47,147 bases of DNA from Oscillospiraceae bacterium (GCA_009781695.1 WQVH01000010.1:1-47147), one strand, 5' to 3'. Shown: positions 1 through 8,842, counted from the stretch's first letter. Numbers and translations: made by a program. Notes: generated by a model not told the origin, from the letters alone.

Positions 1-3000
1 CATCGGGGATCGTTACGATGATTACATTGTTGCCTAAGCTTACATCGTACTCGTCATCAGGGAGATTTACATCTACCAATACTTCATCGCCGTCAGGGCC
101 GTAGTTTGCATCAACTACGATGTTAGCGAATCGCCAAACTGCATGTACGGTTACATCTGCATCTACTATAGTTACTTCGGTCACCAATGGCGGCCATGAG
201 TCTCTATCATATGTGGCAAATATTTCGTTTGTTTGTGTTAGACTCCAACCAACAAATCTTACAGGGATTGTTACACTATTTTCTACCACACCCGGATGAG
301 ACATACCGCTCGGCGGCAAAGTGAGTGGATATGTTCCGGCAATCAGACCAGCTTGTGAATCCGGGGGATTGATTCCACCATTGGCATTGTAAATAATATC
401 AAAACCGTTGTATTGACTGACTACTCCGCCCTGATTGCCCCATACGGCTATCAGCTCTTTGTCCGCATCCGGCATCGTAAAGCTATGCGTGAGGTTTACG
501 CCGCCCGCAAATCCGGGAATGTACTGATTTCCTTGCGCATTAGTTGGCAATGCAACCAGTTGCTCTGGAGTCATCCAGCCTAGAAATGTCTGACGTGGTG
601 CGTTACCCGCATACAATGCAACTCCATCGCCATATACTACTTCATGAGTACCTACTGCTTCACCGGTATTGGCTGCAACCAACTCACCTGCTACAATGAC
701 GGTCATGCCTGTAGGTTCATTGCGCGCTATCCATGATACGTCTAATTCGAAGTCATTATATTGACTGACTACTCCGCCTTGGTTACCCCAGACGGCGATC
801 AGTTCTTTGTTCGCATCCAACATTGTAAAGTTATGTGTGAGCAAACTTGCATCGCTTATAAATCCGGGAATGTACTGATTTCCTTGCGCATTAGTTGGCA
901 ATGCGCTCAGTTGCTCCGGAGTCATCCAACCTAGGAAGGTCTGACGCGGTGCACTACCTGCATATAATACAACTATATCACCCGGTCTCAGTTCGTGAAT
1001 ACTTGCTGATGCGGTTGTGTTCGCTGCAATCACTTCACCATCCACTGTGACGGTCATACCTACAGGTTCATTGCGTGCTATCCACGATACGTCTAACTCA
1101 TAGGTCGTGCCTATAACCACTGCTGCACTGCCGGTTACTGTTGTAGTACCCAGTGTCGCGGTCACTGTTTGGCTTGAACCCATAGCAGCAGTCGCTGTAG
1201 CTGTAGCCGTCGTTGTATTTGGCTGACCTGCTGCATTAGATGCTGTAGAGATCGTTACGTTGCTTGTGTTACTTGATGTCCAATTGATCACAAAGCCATC
1301 TTGATCCGGCATTGCATCACCAAATTGGTTTAATACTATAGCTGTAAGTTCTACATCGTCTCCTCTAAATACATAATTGTCTACAGGGACTACGCTTATG
1401 GTATTTGGAATTTGTACAAGCGTTACATTGACTGTTCCGCTTGCGGAAATGTTCGTGTCAGAAAGCATTGCGGTGATCGTGCTGTTGCTGCCTTCGGGTG
1501 CGGTCAACGTTACGGTTGCCGTGGTTGTGTTTACCTGTCCACTCGTATTGCTTGCCGGTGAAATTGTTACATTAGCGATATCGCTTGAAGTCCAGTTGAT
1601 TACGAAGCTCTCTTGATTTGCCAGAGGATCGCCAAACTGATCTATTACGATCGCTGTAAAATCAGCAGTCTCTAAATTACCTCTTGTTACAGATGTTGGG
1701 GTTACTTCGAGTGCATGTGCTGTGCGTAGTGCAAATACCGCTACAAATGTCAGCGGACCGCTCACATACATTGCTGCTATTTCGTCTTCGGTTATAGGCG
1801 TACCATTAAGTGTCCATTCTACAAAGCCCCAGCCGGGTCTTGCTTCGGGTTCCGGCGGCAGTCCTATGGGATTGCCGCGAGGGGAAGTGCCGCTGTGGTC
1901 AGCCAGAGATCTACTTTCACGCAGGTTTCTGGTGATGCTTATCTCTCCGTCCACTGTGCCGCCGGTTGTCGGTGAACTTGGGCTGGCAGTAAATACAATG
2001 TTGTGATATCTATAGTTTATAACCGGTTGTATCAGCGTGTGTTGATTTATGGTAATCGTTTGTTCCAATGCGTCGGCTGAACCGGGAATTGTTGTTGTTA
2101 CAGGGGTGGTACGCAGATAGCCAGTTACTGGATCACCTATCCATTCTCTGGTGATTTGCGTATTTGTCCACTCGATGATATCTGCATTCCATGGGTGGTA
2201 AGTAACTCTAAAATTGGCTAGAGCTGGGCTTATTGTCATATCGCCACTCTCAAGCACCTGCGGTGGAGTTACTGGAACTTCCACAGTGGTTGCAAACCCT
2301 GGAGCTGTTACAGTATGGTTGTTGGATCTGCTTGTTTGGGCTAAATCCGCCTCCATCAGGCTGCTCACTGATGCAGTGCCGCTTGGGTTAAAGGTTATCT
2401 CTCTCGCATTGAGTCGGTTGCGGGAAACCACATCGTAGTTGTTCCAAATGTGGTTACGCATCTCTGCTGCCAGCACGTTGCCGTTTACATCTGTACGAGG
2501 ACCGAACCATGTAACACTGCCAACCTGCCCACCTGCGAAAAATGCATTATCCACATTTCTTGCAGCTAGATTTTCGTCTATCCATAGACCATTCGTAGCA
2601 AAGTTACCTTCAAATGTTGTGTTTGTGATTCTAAGTCTGTTCGTTATTGCATTTGCAGGTAAATTGTTTTGATTGTTACTTAGCACTAGGGAAATCGCAC
2701 CACCGTTTGACGCACGGTTATTTATGAATTGAGAGTCTGAGATTCGAATGGCACCGTCAACCAAGCCAGACCCCTCATGGCGGATTGCACCACCCTCACC
2801 AATTGCTAGATTGCCTTCAAAGAGAGTTCCGGCTACATGGAGCTGGACATTGTTTTGGCCTCGAATACTAATACCGGCACCATTCGCTCTGGCAACATTA
2901 TTCCGAACAATCGATCCAGCTGCCAGATTAATGGTTGTAGCACTTCCTGAGAAAAAGCGCATACCACCACCATTTGTGGCAACATTGTACTCAATGATAC

Positions 3001-4069
3001 TCACACCATTCATCGTCATATTAGAGTTGGTGTTTGCGTGAATTCCTCCGCCAAGGTTTGCTGCTGTGTTCCCACGAAGAATGATGCCATTATTTATATT
3101 TAATATTGCTGCAGAACCGGTCTGATTGTACGCAAGAGAAATGCCTCCGCCGGCCGCTGCGGAATGGTTATATGCAATCATTCCGCCATTCACCTCAAGA
3201 CGCCCACCACCTTGTCTAACAAAGACACCGCCGCCGCCACCGGCGTCAGTATTTGCAGCGTGATTATGCGATATAGTTGCACCCGCATTCAAATAAACCC
3301 GACCGCCGGTTATATTTACACCACCGCCGCGACCGCTCGTTCTATTGTTGCTGATCTCAGCTCCTGCGTGTAAGTGTAAAATCCCGCCGCTAACAAGTGC
3401 ACCGCCACCGTTACCCGCCGGACCACCCGGAGTAATGAATCCGCCTGGTGAATCGTCATTTGAAATGCTTCCGTCCGGCCTAAGTGCACCCGATGCCCTT
3501 GTTAGGCGTACATTATAAAAGTGCGTTGTACCTGATGGCACCTCAATATGCCGTGCAGTGCCACTGGTTCTTGTAACTGCAAAAGGTGTTTCACTATTAC
3601 TATAGACATGCTTCGTACCACGGACACGCATTACCGCACCGGTGATGTCGATATCATTCATTATACGAATAGTCCGAGTGTCCGTAGTGTCCAGTGCCGT
3701 TCTGAGTTGAGCTTCATTCGTAACATCAGAGTTTAATGTGATCGTACCCGGAATTCCCGCAGGACGATGAGCCGATAGCGGCATGATGCCGACTATACCT
3801 TCTTCACTGCTAACGACAGGCAGTGCATTCGGTTGCGCTATATCGTCTAACTGAACCGACTCATTAACCGGCTCAGCGATCTCAGTCTCTATTTCTGTCG
3901 CACTTTCTTGCAACGCTTGTGTTTCTTCAAGCAGCGCTGCGATCACATCTGCCGCACTCATGCTTTCTTCTGCTGCAAACACAGTAAACGGCAGCACGGT
4001 GAGCATCATTGATAGTGCCAGTAATAAACAGATTGTCCTCTTTAGTTTCAGTCCCTTTTGTTTTCGCAT
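1..4069 (-). CDS. Giant secreted repeat protein (beta-helix, Ig-like and InlB-type repeats), 3' end outside window
   Basis: Reading the minus strand from the ATG at 4069, the frame stays open to base 1, giving at least 1,356 residues without a stop. An AGGGAGG ribosome binding site lies at 4079-4085. Residues 1-32 are a signal peptide: basic KQKGLKLKR, a hydrophobic core, then a VFA-AEE cleavage site. Residues of about 100-545 are Gly/Asn-rich short repeats with GGG and N-N motifs, typical of a right-handed beta-helix as in polymorphic surface proteins. Two bacterial Ig-like repeats of about 99 residues, each with FVINWTSS, follow at bases of about 1110-1700. Then come two tandem repeats of about 116 residues (bases 411-1106) containing FLGWMTPEQL and ELIAVWGNQGG, and an InlB B-repeat-like unit (FVGWSL ... 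VHAVW) near the left edge. No anchor is visible because the C-terminus is missing. Role inferred: adhesin or surface-layer-associated protein. The product class is well supported; the ligand is unknown. Confidence 0.85.
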   Translation of the reverse strand, partial: MRKQKGLKLKRTICLLLALSMMLTVLPFTVFAAEESMSAADVIAALLEETQALQESATEIETEIAEPVNESVQLDDIAQPNALPVVSSEEGIVGIMPLSAHRPAGIPGTITLNSDVTNEAQLRTALDTTDTRTIRIMNDIDITGAVMRVRGTKHVYSNSETPFAVTRTSGTARHIEVPSGTTHFYNVRLTRASGALRPDGSISNDDSPGGFITPGGPAGNGGGALVSGGILHLHAGAEISNNRTSGRGGGVNITGGRVYLNAGATISHNHAANTDAGGGGGVFVRQGGGRLEVNGGMIAYNHSAAAGGGISLAYNQTGSAAILNINNGIILRGNTAANLGGGIHANTNSNMTMNGVSIIEYNVATNGGGMRFFSGSATTINLAAGSIVRNNVARANGAGISIRGQNNVQLHVAGTLFEGNLAIGEGGAIRHEGSGLVDGAIRISDSQFINNRASNGGAISLVLSNNQNNLPANAITNRLRITNTTFEGNFATNGLWIDENLAARNVDNAFFAGGQVGSVTWFGPRTDVNGNVLAAEMRNHIWNNYDVVSRNRLNAREITFNPSGTASVSSLMEADLAQTSRSNNHTVTAPGFATTVEVPVTPPQVLESGDMTISPALANFRVTYHPWNADIIEWTNTQITREWIGDPVTGYLRTTPVTTTIPGSADALEQTITINQHTLIQPVINYRYHNIVFTASPSSPTTGGTVDGEISITRNLRESRSLADHSGTSPRGNPIGLPPEPEARPGWGFVEWTLNGTPITEDEIAAMYVSGPLTFVAVFALRTAHALEVTPTSVTRGNLETADFTAIVIDQFGDPLANQESFVINWTSSDIANVTISPASNTSGQVNTTTATVTLTAPEGSNSTITAMLSDTNISASGTVNVTLVQIPNTISVVPVDNYVFRGDDVELTAIVLNQFGDAMPDQDGFVINWTSSNTSNVTISTASNAAGQPNTTTATATATAAMGSSQTVTATLGTTTVTGSAAVVIGTTYELDVSWIARNEPVGMTVTVDGEVIAANTTASASIHELRPGDIVVLYAGSAPRQTFLGWMTPEQLSALPTNAQGNQYIPGFISDASLLTHNFTMLDANKELIAVWGNQGGVVSQYNDFELDVSWIARNEPTGMTVIVAGELVAANTGEAVGTHEVVYGDGVALYAGNAPRQTFLGWMTPEQLVALPTNAQGNQYIPGFAGGVNLTHSFTMPDADKELIAVWGNQGGVVSQYNGFDIIYNANGGINPPDSQAGLIAGTYPLTLPPSGMSHPGVVENSVTIPVRFVGWSLTQTNEIFATYDRDSWPPLVTEVTIVDADVTVHAVWRFANIVVDANYGPDGDEVLVDVNLPDDEYDVSLGNNVIIVTIPD
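411..1106 (-). repeat. Two tandem copies of a ~348-bp coding repeat in the surface protein gene
   Basis: The segment starting tattgactga at 411 recurs at 759 (offset 348 bp), and ttgcgcgcta at 720 recurs as ttgcgtgcta at 1071 (offset 351 bp, one codon longer). Both copies encode a FLGWMTPEQL ... WGNQGGVVSQYN unit. Most differences I can see are third-position changes, so the repeat is under protein-level constraint and old enough to have diverged. Copy-number change by recombination is possible. Confidence 0.8.
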
Positions 4070-4110
4070 TTTGTTTTACCTCCCTAGTAATTAAGATATG
4101 GAATAATTCA

Positions 4111-4150
4111 TTTTCTTACGTTTTCTCGCATTCTCTTGCATTTTCTTACA
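4111..4150 (-). repeat. Four-unit phased 10-bp direct repeat upstream of the surface protein gene
   Basis: Bases 4111-4120, 4121-4130, 4131-4140 and 4141-4150 are ttttcttacg, ttttctcgca, ttctcttgca and ttttcttaca, four units in exact 10-bp register (minus-strand consensus TGYRAGAAAA). They sit between a candidate -10 (4150-4155) and the ribosome binding site of the surface protein, so they are either an operator repeated on one face of the helix or part of the 5' leader. Confidence 0.6.
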
Positions 4151-4155
4151 TTATA
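4150..4155 (-). promoter_or_regulatory. Candidate -10 element for the surface protein gene
   Basis: The minus strand reads TATAAT at 4155-4150. I see no good -35 hexamer 16-18 bases upstream, which would fit a promoter needing an activator. Transcription would start inside or just before the 10-bp repeat array. Confidence 0.35.
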
Positions 4156-4960
4156 TATAAACGGCTTGCAAATGTGGACTTCCGGTCCTGGAGACCCCTA
4201 CATATTTGTACGATAAACATCCATTTCACAAAGTCTCCCCCGACATCAACAATAAATCCGCTTCTGTAACACCCATGTCACATTTTCGTGGTCATTGTTT
4301 TCCTTACTCGCCTTGCCGAATTGATTTACTTCACTCATTTCGTCTGGATACACGTGTACACCGCATATCCTACGTCCTATGACTCTGCGGCATGTATGGA
4401 ACAATTGAAAACAAATTATCAACGCTTGCATCCACAAACAGATCTATTCTTTTCTTTGTATTTGTTCTTATGCTGTACAAAGGACAGCCCAAAAACACAG
4501 GTTGGTTACAACCACGGCACGTCTACTGCAAAGCAAGCTTGCATCATATGCATAACTTGTGTGCTCATGACTGTAACCATTGCGAGTTTTTGGGTTGCCC
4601 TCTGTACAGTACTGTCACGATGCGCTGTTGAATTTTCGTAACATCTTAACGTTGACTACTTACCTCAAAGAATGCTATAATCAGTGTGCTATTGTTGCTA
4701 AGATTCACACAAAGTTTAAATAGTGATACATTTTATCATAAAATTCGATATCGAAGCATAAAATTCCCCAACAAGACAAAAAAACGCCCTAACAGGACAA
4801 CGCCTTGACCGAATCACTCTTTAATTACATACCCAAACGTTACATTATCGACAAAAGTAGATTTAAGCAGGACTTGTGGATAGAAAACGATGTTACAAAT
4901 ATATGAAATATTTTTCATTTGCCATGTACGGCAGATAAAATTGTGGGAGCAAAACGATAT
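4156..4960. other. Intergenic region between surface protein and LytTR regulator, no convincing gene
   Basis: About 800 bp of mostly AT-rich DNA separating two divergent genes. It contains the palindromic element at 4471-4611. Several short open frames cross it (for example 4288-4641), but they overlap the palindrome, lack ribosome binding sites and resemble no family I know. I found no clear promoter for the downstream regulator. Confidence 0.6.
4471..4611. mobile_element. 141-bp MITE-like palindromic element, copy 1
   Basis: The left end starts tgctgtacaaaggacagccc (4471). The right end read on the minus strand starts tactgtacagagggcaaccc (from 4611). The arms stay similar for about 40 bases, including CCCAAAAAC and, further in, GGTTACA. 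TACTGTACA ends, small size and no coding capacity fit a non-autonomous element. Related ends occur at 21970-22105 and 27398-27425. No transposase of matching type is in the window. Confidence 0.65.
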
Positions 4961-5719
4961 ATGGTTTTATCAGTGCTCATCATTGAAGATAATCGTAAGC
5001 AACGAGAATACATAGAAAATGTTGTCAACGATTATATCGCTCTAAAAGATTATAATATGGAAGTTGTGTTGTCCACCGATAATCCAGAAGATTTGCTGGA
5101 TTATGCTAAAGCACACCCAAAACAAAACAAGCTCTACATTTTAGATGTGCATTTGCGTCAATACGACATCAATGGCATCACTCTTGCACAGCAGGTCAGA
5201 GCTTATGACGCTTTTGGAAAGTTTGTGTTTGTGACTGCACATGCAGAATTATCTCATTTGGTCTTCAAATATCACATTGAAGCACTGGATTATATCCTCA
5301 AAGGTGATGCAAGCAGTGTTGCACAACAGATACAAGACTGTCTGGAAGTCACATATAAGCGCTGCCTTAATGCTTCAAAGGAGCAAGAGTACTTTCAAAT
5401 CAAAAGCAGCGGCAGCACTTTAAAGATCCCGGTTGATGATATTGTATCCTTTGAGAGCTGCATTTCTACCAACAAAAAATTGATTTTAAACACAGTACAT
5501 GACCGATTTGAGTTTCGCGGTACACTCAAAGAAATTGCAAAGAAAAGCTCGTCTTTCTGTCATTGCCACAAAGCGTATGTTATTAATACAAAGAATATCA
5601 AAAGTATCACACGCTTAAGTGCTGCTACAGGCGCTGCCGAAATGATAAATGGCGCAGTTATTCCTGTCAACAAAGCGAGTATCGTTCCACTTAAAAAGCT
5701 TGTGATGGCACAAACTTAA
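4961..5719 (+). CDS. LytTR-family response regulator (AgrA/LytR type)
   Basis: A 252-residue DNA-binding response regulator. The receiver domain (about 1-125) has acidic residues E9-D10, the phospho-acceptor D62 (in LYILDVHL), T92 and K114. A LytTR DNA-binding domain (about 145-250) follows, with the family-typical C-terminal pattern of a conserved I-P-V segment before the last helix. The frame is open upstream to a TTG at 4919, but the ATG at 4961 is preferred because GGGAG lies at 4945-4949. No histidine kinase is adjacent, so the partner is encoded elsewhere or missing. Regulators of this family bind paired direct repeats and commonly control surface, peptide-signal or virulence genes. The divergent surface protein gene is a natural candidate target, but that is inference. 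A hairpin at 5764-5808 probably ends the transcript. Confidence 0.88.
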   Translation: MVLSVLIIEDNRKQREYIENVVNDYIALKDYNMEVVLSTDNPEDLLDYAKAHPKQNKLYILDVHLRQYDINGITLAQQVRAYDAFGKFVFVTAHAELSHLVFKYHIEALDYILKGDASSVAQQIQDCLEVTYKRCLNASKEQEYFQIKSSGSTLKIPVDDIVSFESCISTNKKLILNTVHDRFEFRGTLKEIAKKSSSFCHCHKAYVINTKNIKSITRLSAATGAAEMINGAVIPVNKASIVPLKKLVMAQT

Positions 5720-5763
5720 ACACGTACACTATTTCCTTTTGCTAATCAATGAACGTAACTAAA

Positions 5764-5808
5764 AATTGCTGAGAGCCGGACCTATCTAACTGACTCCCAG
5801 CAATTTAT
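5764..5808 (+). terminator. Intrinsic terminator after the LytTR regulator
   Basis: AATTGCTG (5764-5771) pairs with CAGCAATT (5798-5805), helped by GAG/CTC just inside, and is followed by a T-rich stretch (tatatta). It lies 44 bases past the regulator stop. The hairpin is symmetric enough to act from either side. Confidence 0.65.
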
Positions 5809-6079
5809 ATTAATCTCCACGTTTTTCCCTTTGCACTTCCCTGTACGTAAGCGGTCAACATAATTTATATATTCTTTCACTATTCGATGCAAGGGGGAAA
5901 TGTATGCTCAGACAATCTCTATCCCCACTTTCCTTACCTCCTCTTCTTTTTCGTCATAGCGAAATTCATTATTCAAAAATGAGACTCGGCTTCCATCGAC
6001 TTCATAAAGTATAAAATATATTTAGTATACTCTTGATAATGCATCCATTTTTCACTTTAAGCTATAGTAAAAATTGTAT
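5809..6079. other. Intergenic stretch, no gene seen
   Basis: AT-rich, non-coding on both strands as far as I can read. A short AT-rich inverted repeat (AGTATA ... TATACT near 6008-6032) is the only structure I noticed. Together with the promoter and leader it separates the regulator from pcrA by about 500 bp. Confidence 0.5.
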
Positions 6080-6108
6080 TTGACTTCATTATGTCTGTTC
6101 GTTATAAT
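6080..6108 (+). promoter_or_regulatory. Sigma-A-type promoter of pcrA
   Basis: TTGACT (6080-6085), a 17-base spacer, and a perfect TATAAT (6103-6108). The predicted start near 6115 leaves a leader of about 120 nt before the pcrA ATG. Confidence 0.85.
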
Positions 6109-6121
6109 TTGACTAAGAATT

Positions 6122-6235
6122 GAGGCAGAGGATGCTGGTGGGCTGTCACCTACCTAAGACGATAACAAAAATAAGTGCCAAAAGGCAAGGGCAGAGGCGA
6201 GTTCAAGATTGCGCCATCACCCTAAGGACTAATTT
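6122..6235 (+). promoter_or_regulatory. Structured 5' leader of pcrA with a tandem motif
   Basis: Two imperfect copies of one motif occur in tandem. GGCAGAGG appears at 6124-6131 and 6190-6197. Each is followed by a small hairpin region (GGTG/CACC in the first, GGCG/CGCC in the second), then CACC, CTAAG and a short AT tail; the second copy runs straight into the pcrA ribosome binding site AAGGA (6224-6228). TGCC-AAAA-GGCA forms a further hairpin between them. This looks like a regulatory RNA leader or an old duplication. I do not recognise it as any riboswitch class. Confidence 0.45.
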
Positions 6236-8731
6236 ATGGATCATATTGAATTTAAAAACAGATTTATTTCAGCCCGCAGATCAGTAATAGAGCGCAATTT
6301 CATGCATCTCAATGATAGTCAGCGCGAAGCTGTTTTAACAACGAGCGGACCGCTATTATTGCTTGCGGGTGCCGGAAGCGGAAAGACTACTGTTTTAATT
6401 AATAGAGTAGCTAACATATTAAAATATGGTTGCGGCTCTGACAGTGACTTCGTGCCTGAAAACTTCACCGAGGAGCATTTGGGCATCCTTGAGGGTTATT
6501 TGACCACCGTGAAGAGTTCTGGTGATTCGTCTTGTGCGCCAGTCACTTCGGAGAAATTATCTGAAGTCAACAGGCTCTGCGCCGTTGATCCTGTCGAGCC
6601 GTGGCGTATCATCGCCATTACATTTACCAACAAGGCTGCAGGAGAAATGAAGGCACGATTGTCAAAAATGCTCGGCCCCACTGCGGAAGATATTTGGGCA
6701 AGTACCTTTCATTCAGCCTGTGTGCGCATATTGAGGCGTGATATAGAAAAACTTGGTTACGATAGATCATTCGCCATATATGATACCACCGACTCAGCAT
6801 CGCTGATCAAGCGCATACTTAAAGAACTGGATATTGATGAAAAAACATTTTCGCCTAAGACTGTTCTGGGCTATATCAGCCGCGCAAAAGATGCTATGAT
6901 TTCAGGCACGGATTTCCTTACTTCTGCTCAATCTTCCGGTGATGTGCGCCGAAAAGTTATTGGTCGAGCTTATCTTGAATATGAAAACAGGATGAAAAGC
7001 TCTAACTCCTTGGACTTTGACGATCTGATTTTAATGACTGTGCGTCTTTTTGATGAGCATCCGGATGTTCTGAAGTACTATCAAAGAAGATTTAAGCATG
7101 TGCTCATTGACGAGTATCAGGATACAAATAATTTGCAATACAGACTCACCTCCGCACTCGCCGGAGGATATGGGAATATTTGTGTTGTCGGAGACGATGA
7201 TCAGAGTATATACAAATTTCGCGGTGCCACGATTGAAAATATCTTAAACTTTGAAAAGCAGTTTAAAGATGCCAGAGTCATTAGGCTTGAGCAAAACTAT
7301 CGATCTACCGGACTCATACTCAATGCAGCTCATGATGTCATCAAGAACAATCTGGGAAGAAAAGGCAAAAAGCTCTGGACAGAAAGCGGACCCGGCGACA
7401 TTCCTGAATCACACAGCGTCTCTGATGAGCGTGCAGAGGCTCAGTTTGTCGCTGACAAAATCATCAGCAACACTGCAAGCGGGCGTAAGTTTAGCGAACA
7501 TGCCGTACTTTACAGAATGAATGCGCAATCTAATCAATTTGAAAATGCTTTTAAGCGTAATGGTATACCTTACCGAATGTTCGGAGGCACAGGTTTTTTT
7601 GAAAGAGCAGAAATAAAAGATATGCTCGCTTACCTATGTGTCATTCACAATCCCAATGATGATACACGCCTGCTGCGCATCATCAACAATCCTCCGCGAG
7701 GCATCGGCAATACCACCATTGGCCGAATCGCTGAAATTGCTTCAGAGGAAAATAAATCGATATATGAGATACTGGGTCAATCACAGCACTACGAAAGTCT
7801 CAGCGGCGCATTTGGTAAACTGCATCTGTTTCGGAATATGATAGAAGACTTGCGTGAGACTGCGCAATCAAAGCCTTTAGATGAGCTTTATGAGGCACTT
7901 TTAAATGCCACCGGCTATGTTAAGGTGCTTGAACAGAAAAATCAGGACGAGAATATCTCTCGAATTGAAAATGTGCTGGAACTTAAGACCAATATCATCA
8001 GCTTTATGAATGATACGGGCGGAACGTTGTTTGACTTCTTGAGTGAAATCGCACTGTTTACCGAACTTGACCGCGATGATGTCGATACAGATAGAGTGAT
8101 GATGATGACCATGCACTCAGCCAAGGGGCTTGAGTTTGATACCGTCTTTATTGTAGGATCTGAAGAAGGTATATTTCCGGGTGCCAGAGCTATAGGTGAG
8201 TCTGCTGAGATGGAAGAAGAGCGAAGGCTCTGTTATGTGGCCATGACCCGAGCGATGAGAAGGCTTTATTTTACCGCCGCACAAAGACGTATGCTCTTTG
8301 GCAAGACTACATCGGCGCTGCCGTCTCGGTTTGTCAGAGAAATTGGCAGCGATCATCTTGAGATTCATGAGCCGCAAAGCAGTTTTAGCGATTATGACTT
8401 TGATTTTTCCGGAGGCTTCGGCAAGAGCAGCTATCACACTGAATCATGGGGTAATAACAATACATTTCGCAGCAATAGTTCACCAACTAATTCCGGGAAT
8501 GCAAGGAATTCCTTCTCCGCCCCCCCTGCTCCGACTCCCGCTGCCACTAAGGCTCCTGCAAATTTCGACCCGAATGACACCGTTAAACATGTGGCATTTG
8601 GCCGAGGTGTCGTGGTCAGCATCTCCCCTGCCGGAGGCGATGCACTTTTGGAGATCGAATTTGACGATGTCGGTACCAAGAGAATGCTGCTTAAGTCAGC
8701 AGCACGATATATGACTAAGGTAGATCAGTAG
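6236..8731 (+). CDS. pcrA: ATP-dependent 3'-5' DNA helicase PcrA/UvrD
   Basis: An 831-residue superfamily 1A helicase acting in DNA repair, recombination control and plasmid replication. Walker A is at residues 44-52 (AGAGSGKTT), motif Ia is TFTNKAAGEM, motif II is LIDEYQDT, motif III is VVGDDDQSIYKFRG, motif IV QNYRST, motif V TMHSAKGLEF, and motif VI is YVAMTRAMRRLY. The C-terminus (about 775-831) is the Tudor-like RNA-polymerase-binding domain of PcrA, with VKHVAFGRGVV, joined by a Ser/Pro/Ala-rich linker. An insert of about 50 residues (about 65-122) sits between the Walker A helix and motif Ia; many clostridial homologues have one here. The start is fixed by AAGGA 7 bases upstream. Transcription is from the strong promoter at 6080 through the structured leader. 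Confidence 0.95.
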   Translation: MDHIEFKNRFISARRSVIERNFMHLNDSQREAVLTTSGPLLLLAGAGSGKTTVLINRVANILKYGCGSDSDFVPENFTEEHLGILEGYLTTVKSSGDSSCAPVTSEKLSEVNRLCAVDPVEPWRIIAITFTNKAAGEMKARLSKMLGPTAEDIWASTFHSACVRILRRDIEKLGYDRSFAIYDTTDSASLIKRILKELDIDEKTFSPKTVLGYISRAKDAMISGTDFLTSAQSSGDVRRKVIGRAYLEYENRMKSSNSLDFDDLILMTVRLFDEHPDVLKYYQRRFKHVLIDEYQDTNNLQYRLTSALAGGYGNICVVGDDDQSIYKFRGATIENILNFEKQFKDARVIRLEQNYRSTGLILNAAHDVIKNNLGRKGKKLWTESGPGDIPESHSVSDERAEAQFVADKIISNTASGRKFSEHAVLYRMNAQSNQFENAFKRNGIPYRMFGGTGFFERAEIKDMLAYLCVIHNPNDDTRLLRIINNPPRGIGNTTIGRIAEIASEENKSIYEILGQSQHYESLSGAFGKLHLFRNMIEDLRETAQSKPLDELYEALLNATGYVKVLEQKNQDENISRIENVLELKTNIISFMNDTGGTLFDFLSEIALFTELDRDDVDTDRVMMMTMHSAKGLEFDTVFIVGSEEGIFPGARAIGESAEMEEERRLCYVAMTRAMRRLYFTAAQRRMLFGKTTSALPSRFVREIGSDHLEIHEPQSSFSDYDFDFSGGFGKSSYHTESWGNNNTFRSNSSPTNSGNARNSFSAPPAPTPAATKAPANFDPNDTVKHVAFGRGVVVSISPAGGDALLEIEFDDVGTKRMLLKSAARYMTKVDQ

Positions 8732-8797
8732 TAAATTACAACCGGATCGGCAAGAGCCAGATTTTGTTGACTGTTGATGATATTTCGGTTAAAAAGG

Positions 8798-8842
8798 GCA
8801 TAAACACAGACGAGGAGGTTTTATCCCCTCGTCAGTTTATGC
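8798..8842. repeat. 45-bp long inverted repeat between pcrA and the permease gene
   Basis: GCATAAAC (8798-8805) pairs with GTTTATGC (8835-8842). Inside, GACGAGG and GG pair with CC and CTCGTC around a short TTTTAT loop. The result is a nearly continuous stem of about 18 bp. No T-run follows, so it is not a standard terminator. It lies 54 bases before the permease start and may be an RNA processing site or a small repeat element. Confidence 0.6.

Noticed and set aside
2440-3480. Regular short repeats as a possible CRISPR array
   Set aside because: The repeats are protein-level Gly/Asn-rich beta-helix units within an open reading frame; there are no constant DNA repeats with unique spacers.
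4288-4641. Open frame of 117 codons between the surface protein and the regulator
   Set aside because: It overlaps the palindromic element at 4471-4611, has no ribosome binding site, and its composition does not resemble a protein family.
6122-6235. Possible lysine riboswitch (GAGGCAGAGG and GAGGCGAGTTCAAGA resemble parts of the L-box)
   Set aside because: The region is about 110 nt, too short for the roughly 170-nt aptamer, the remaining core segments are missing, and pcrA is not a lysine gene.
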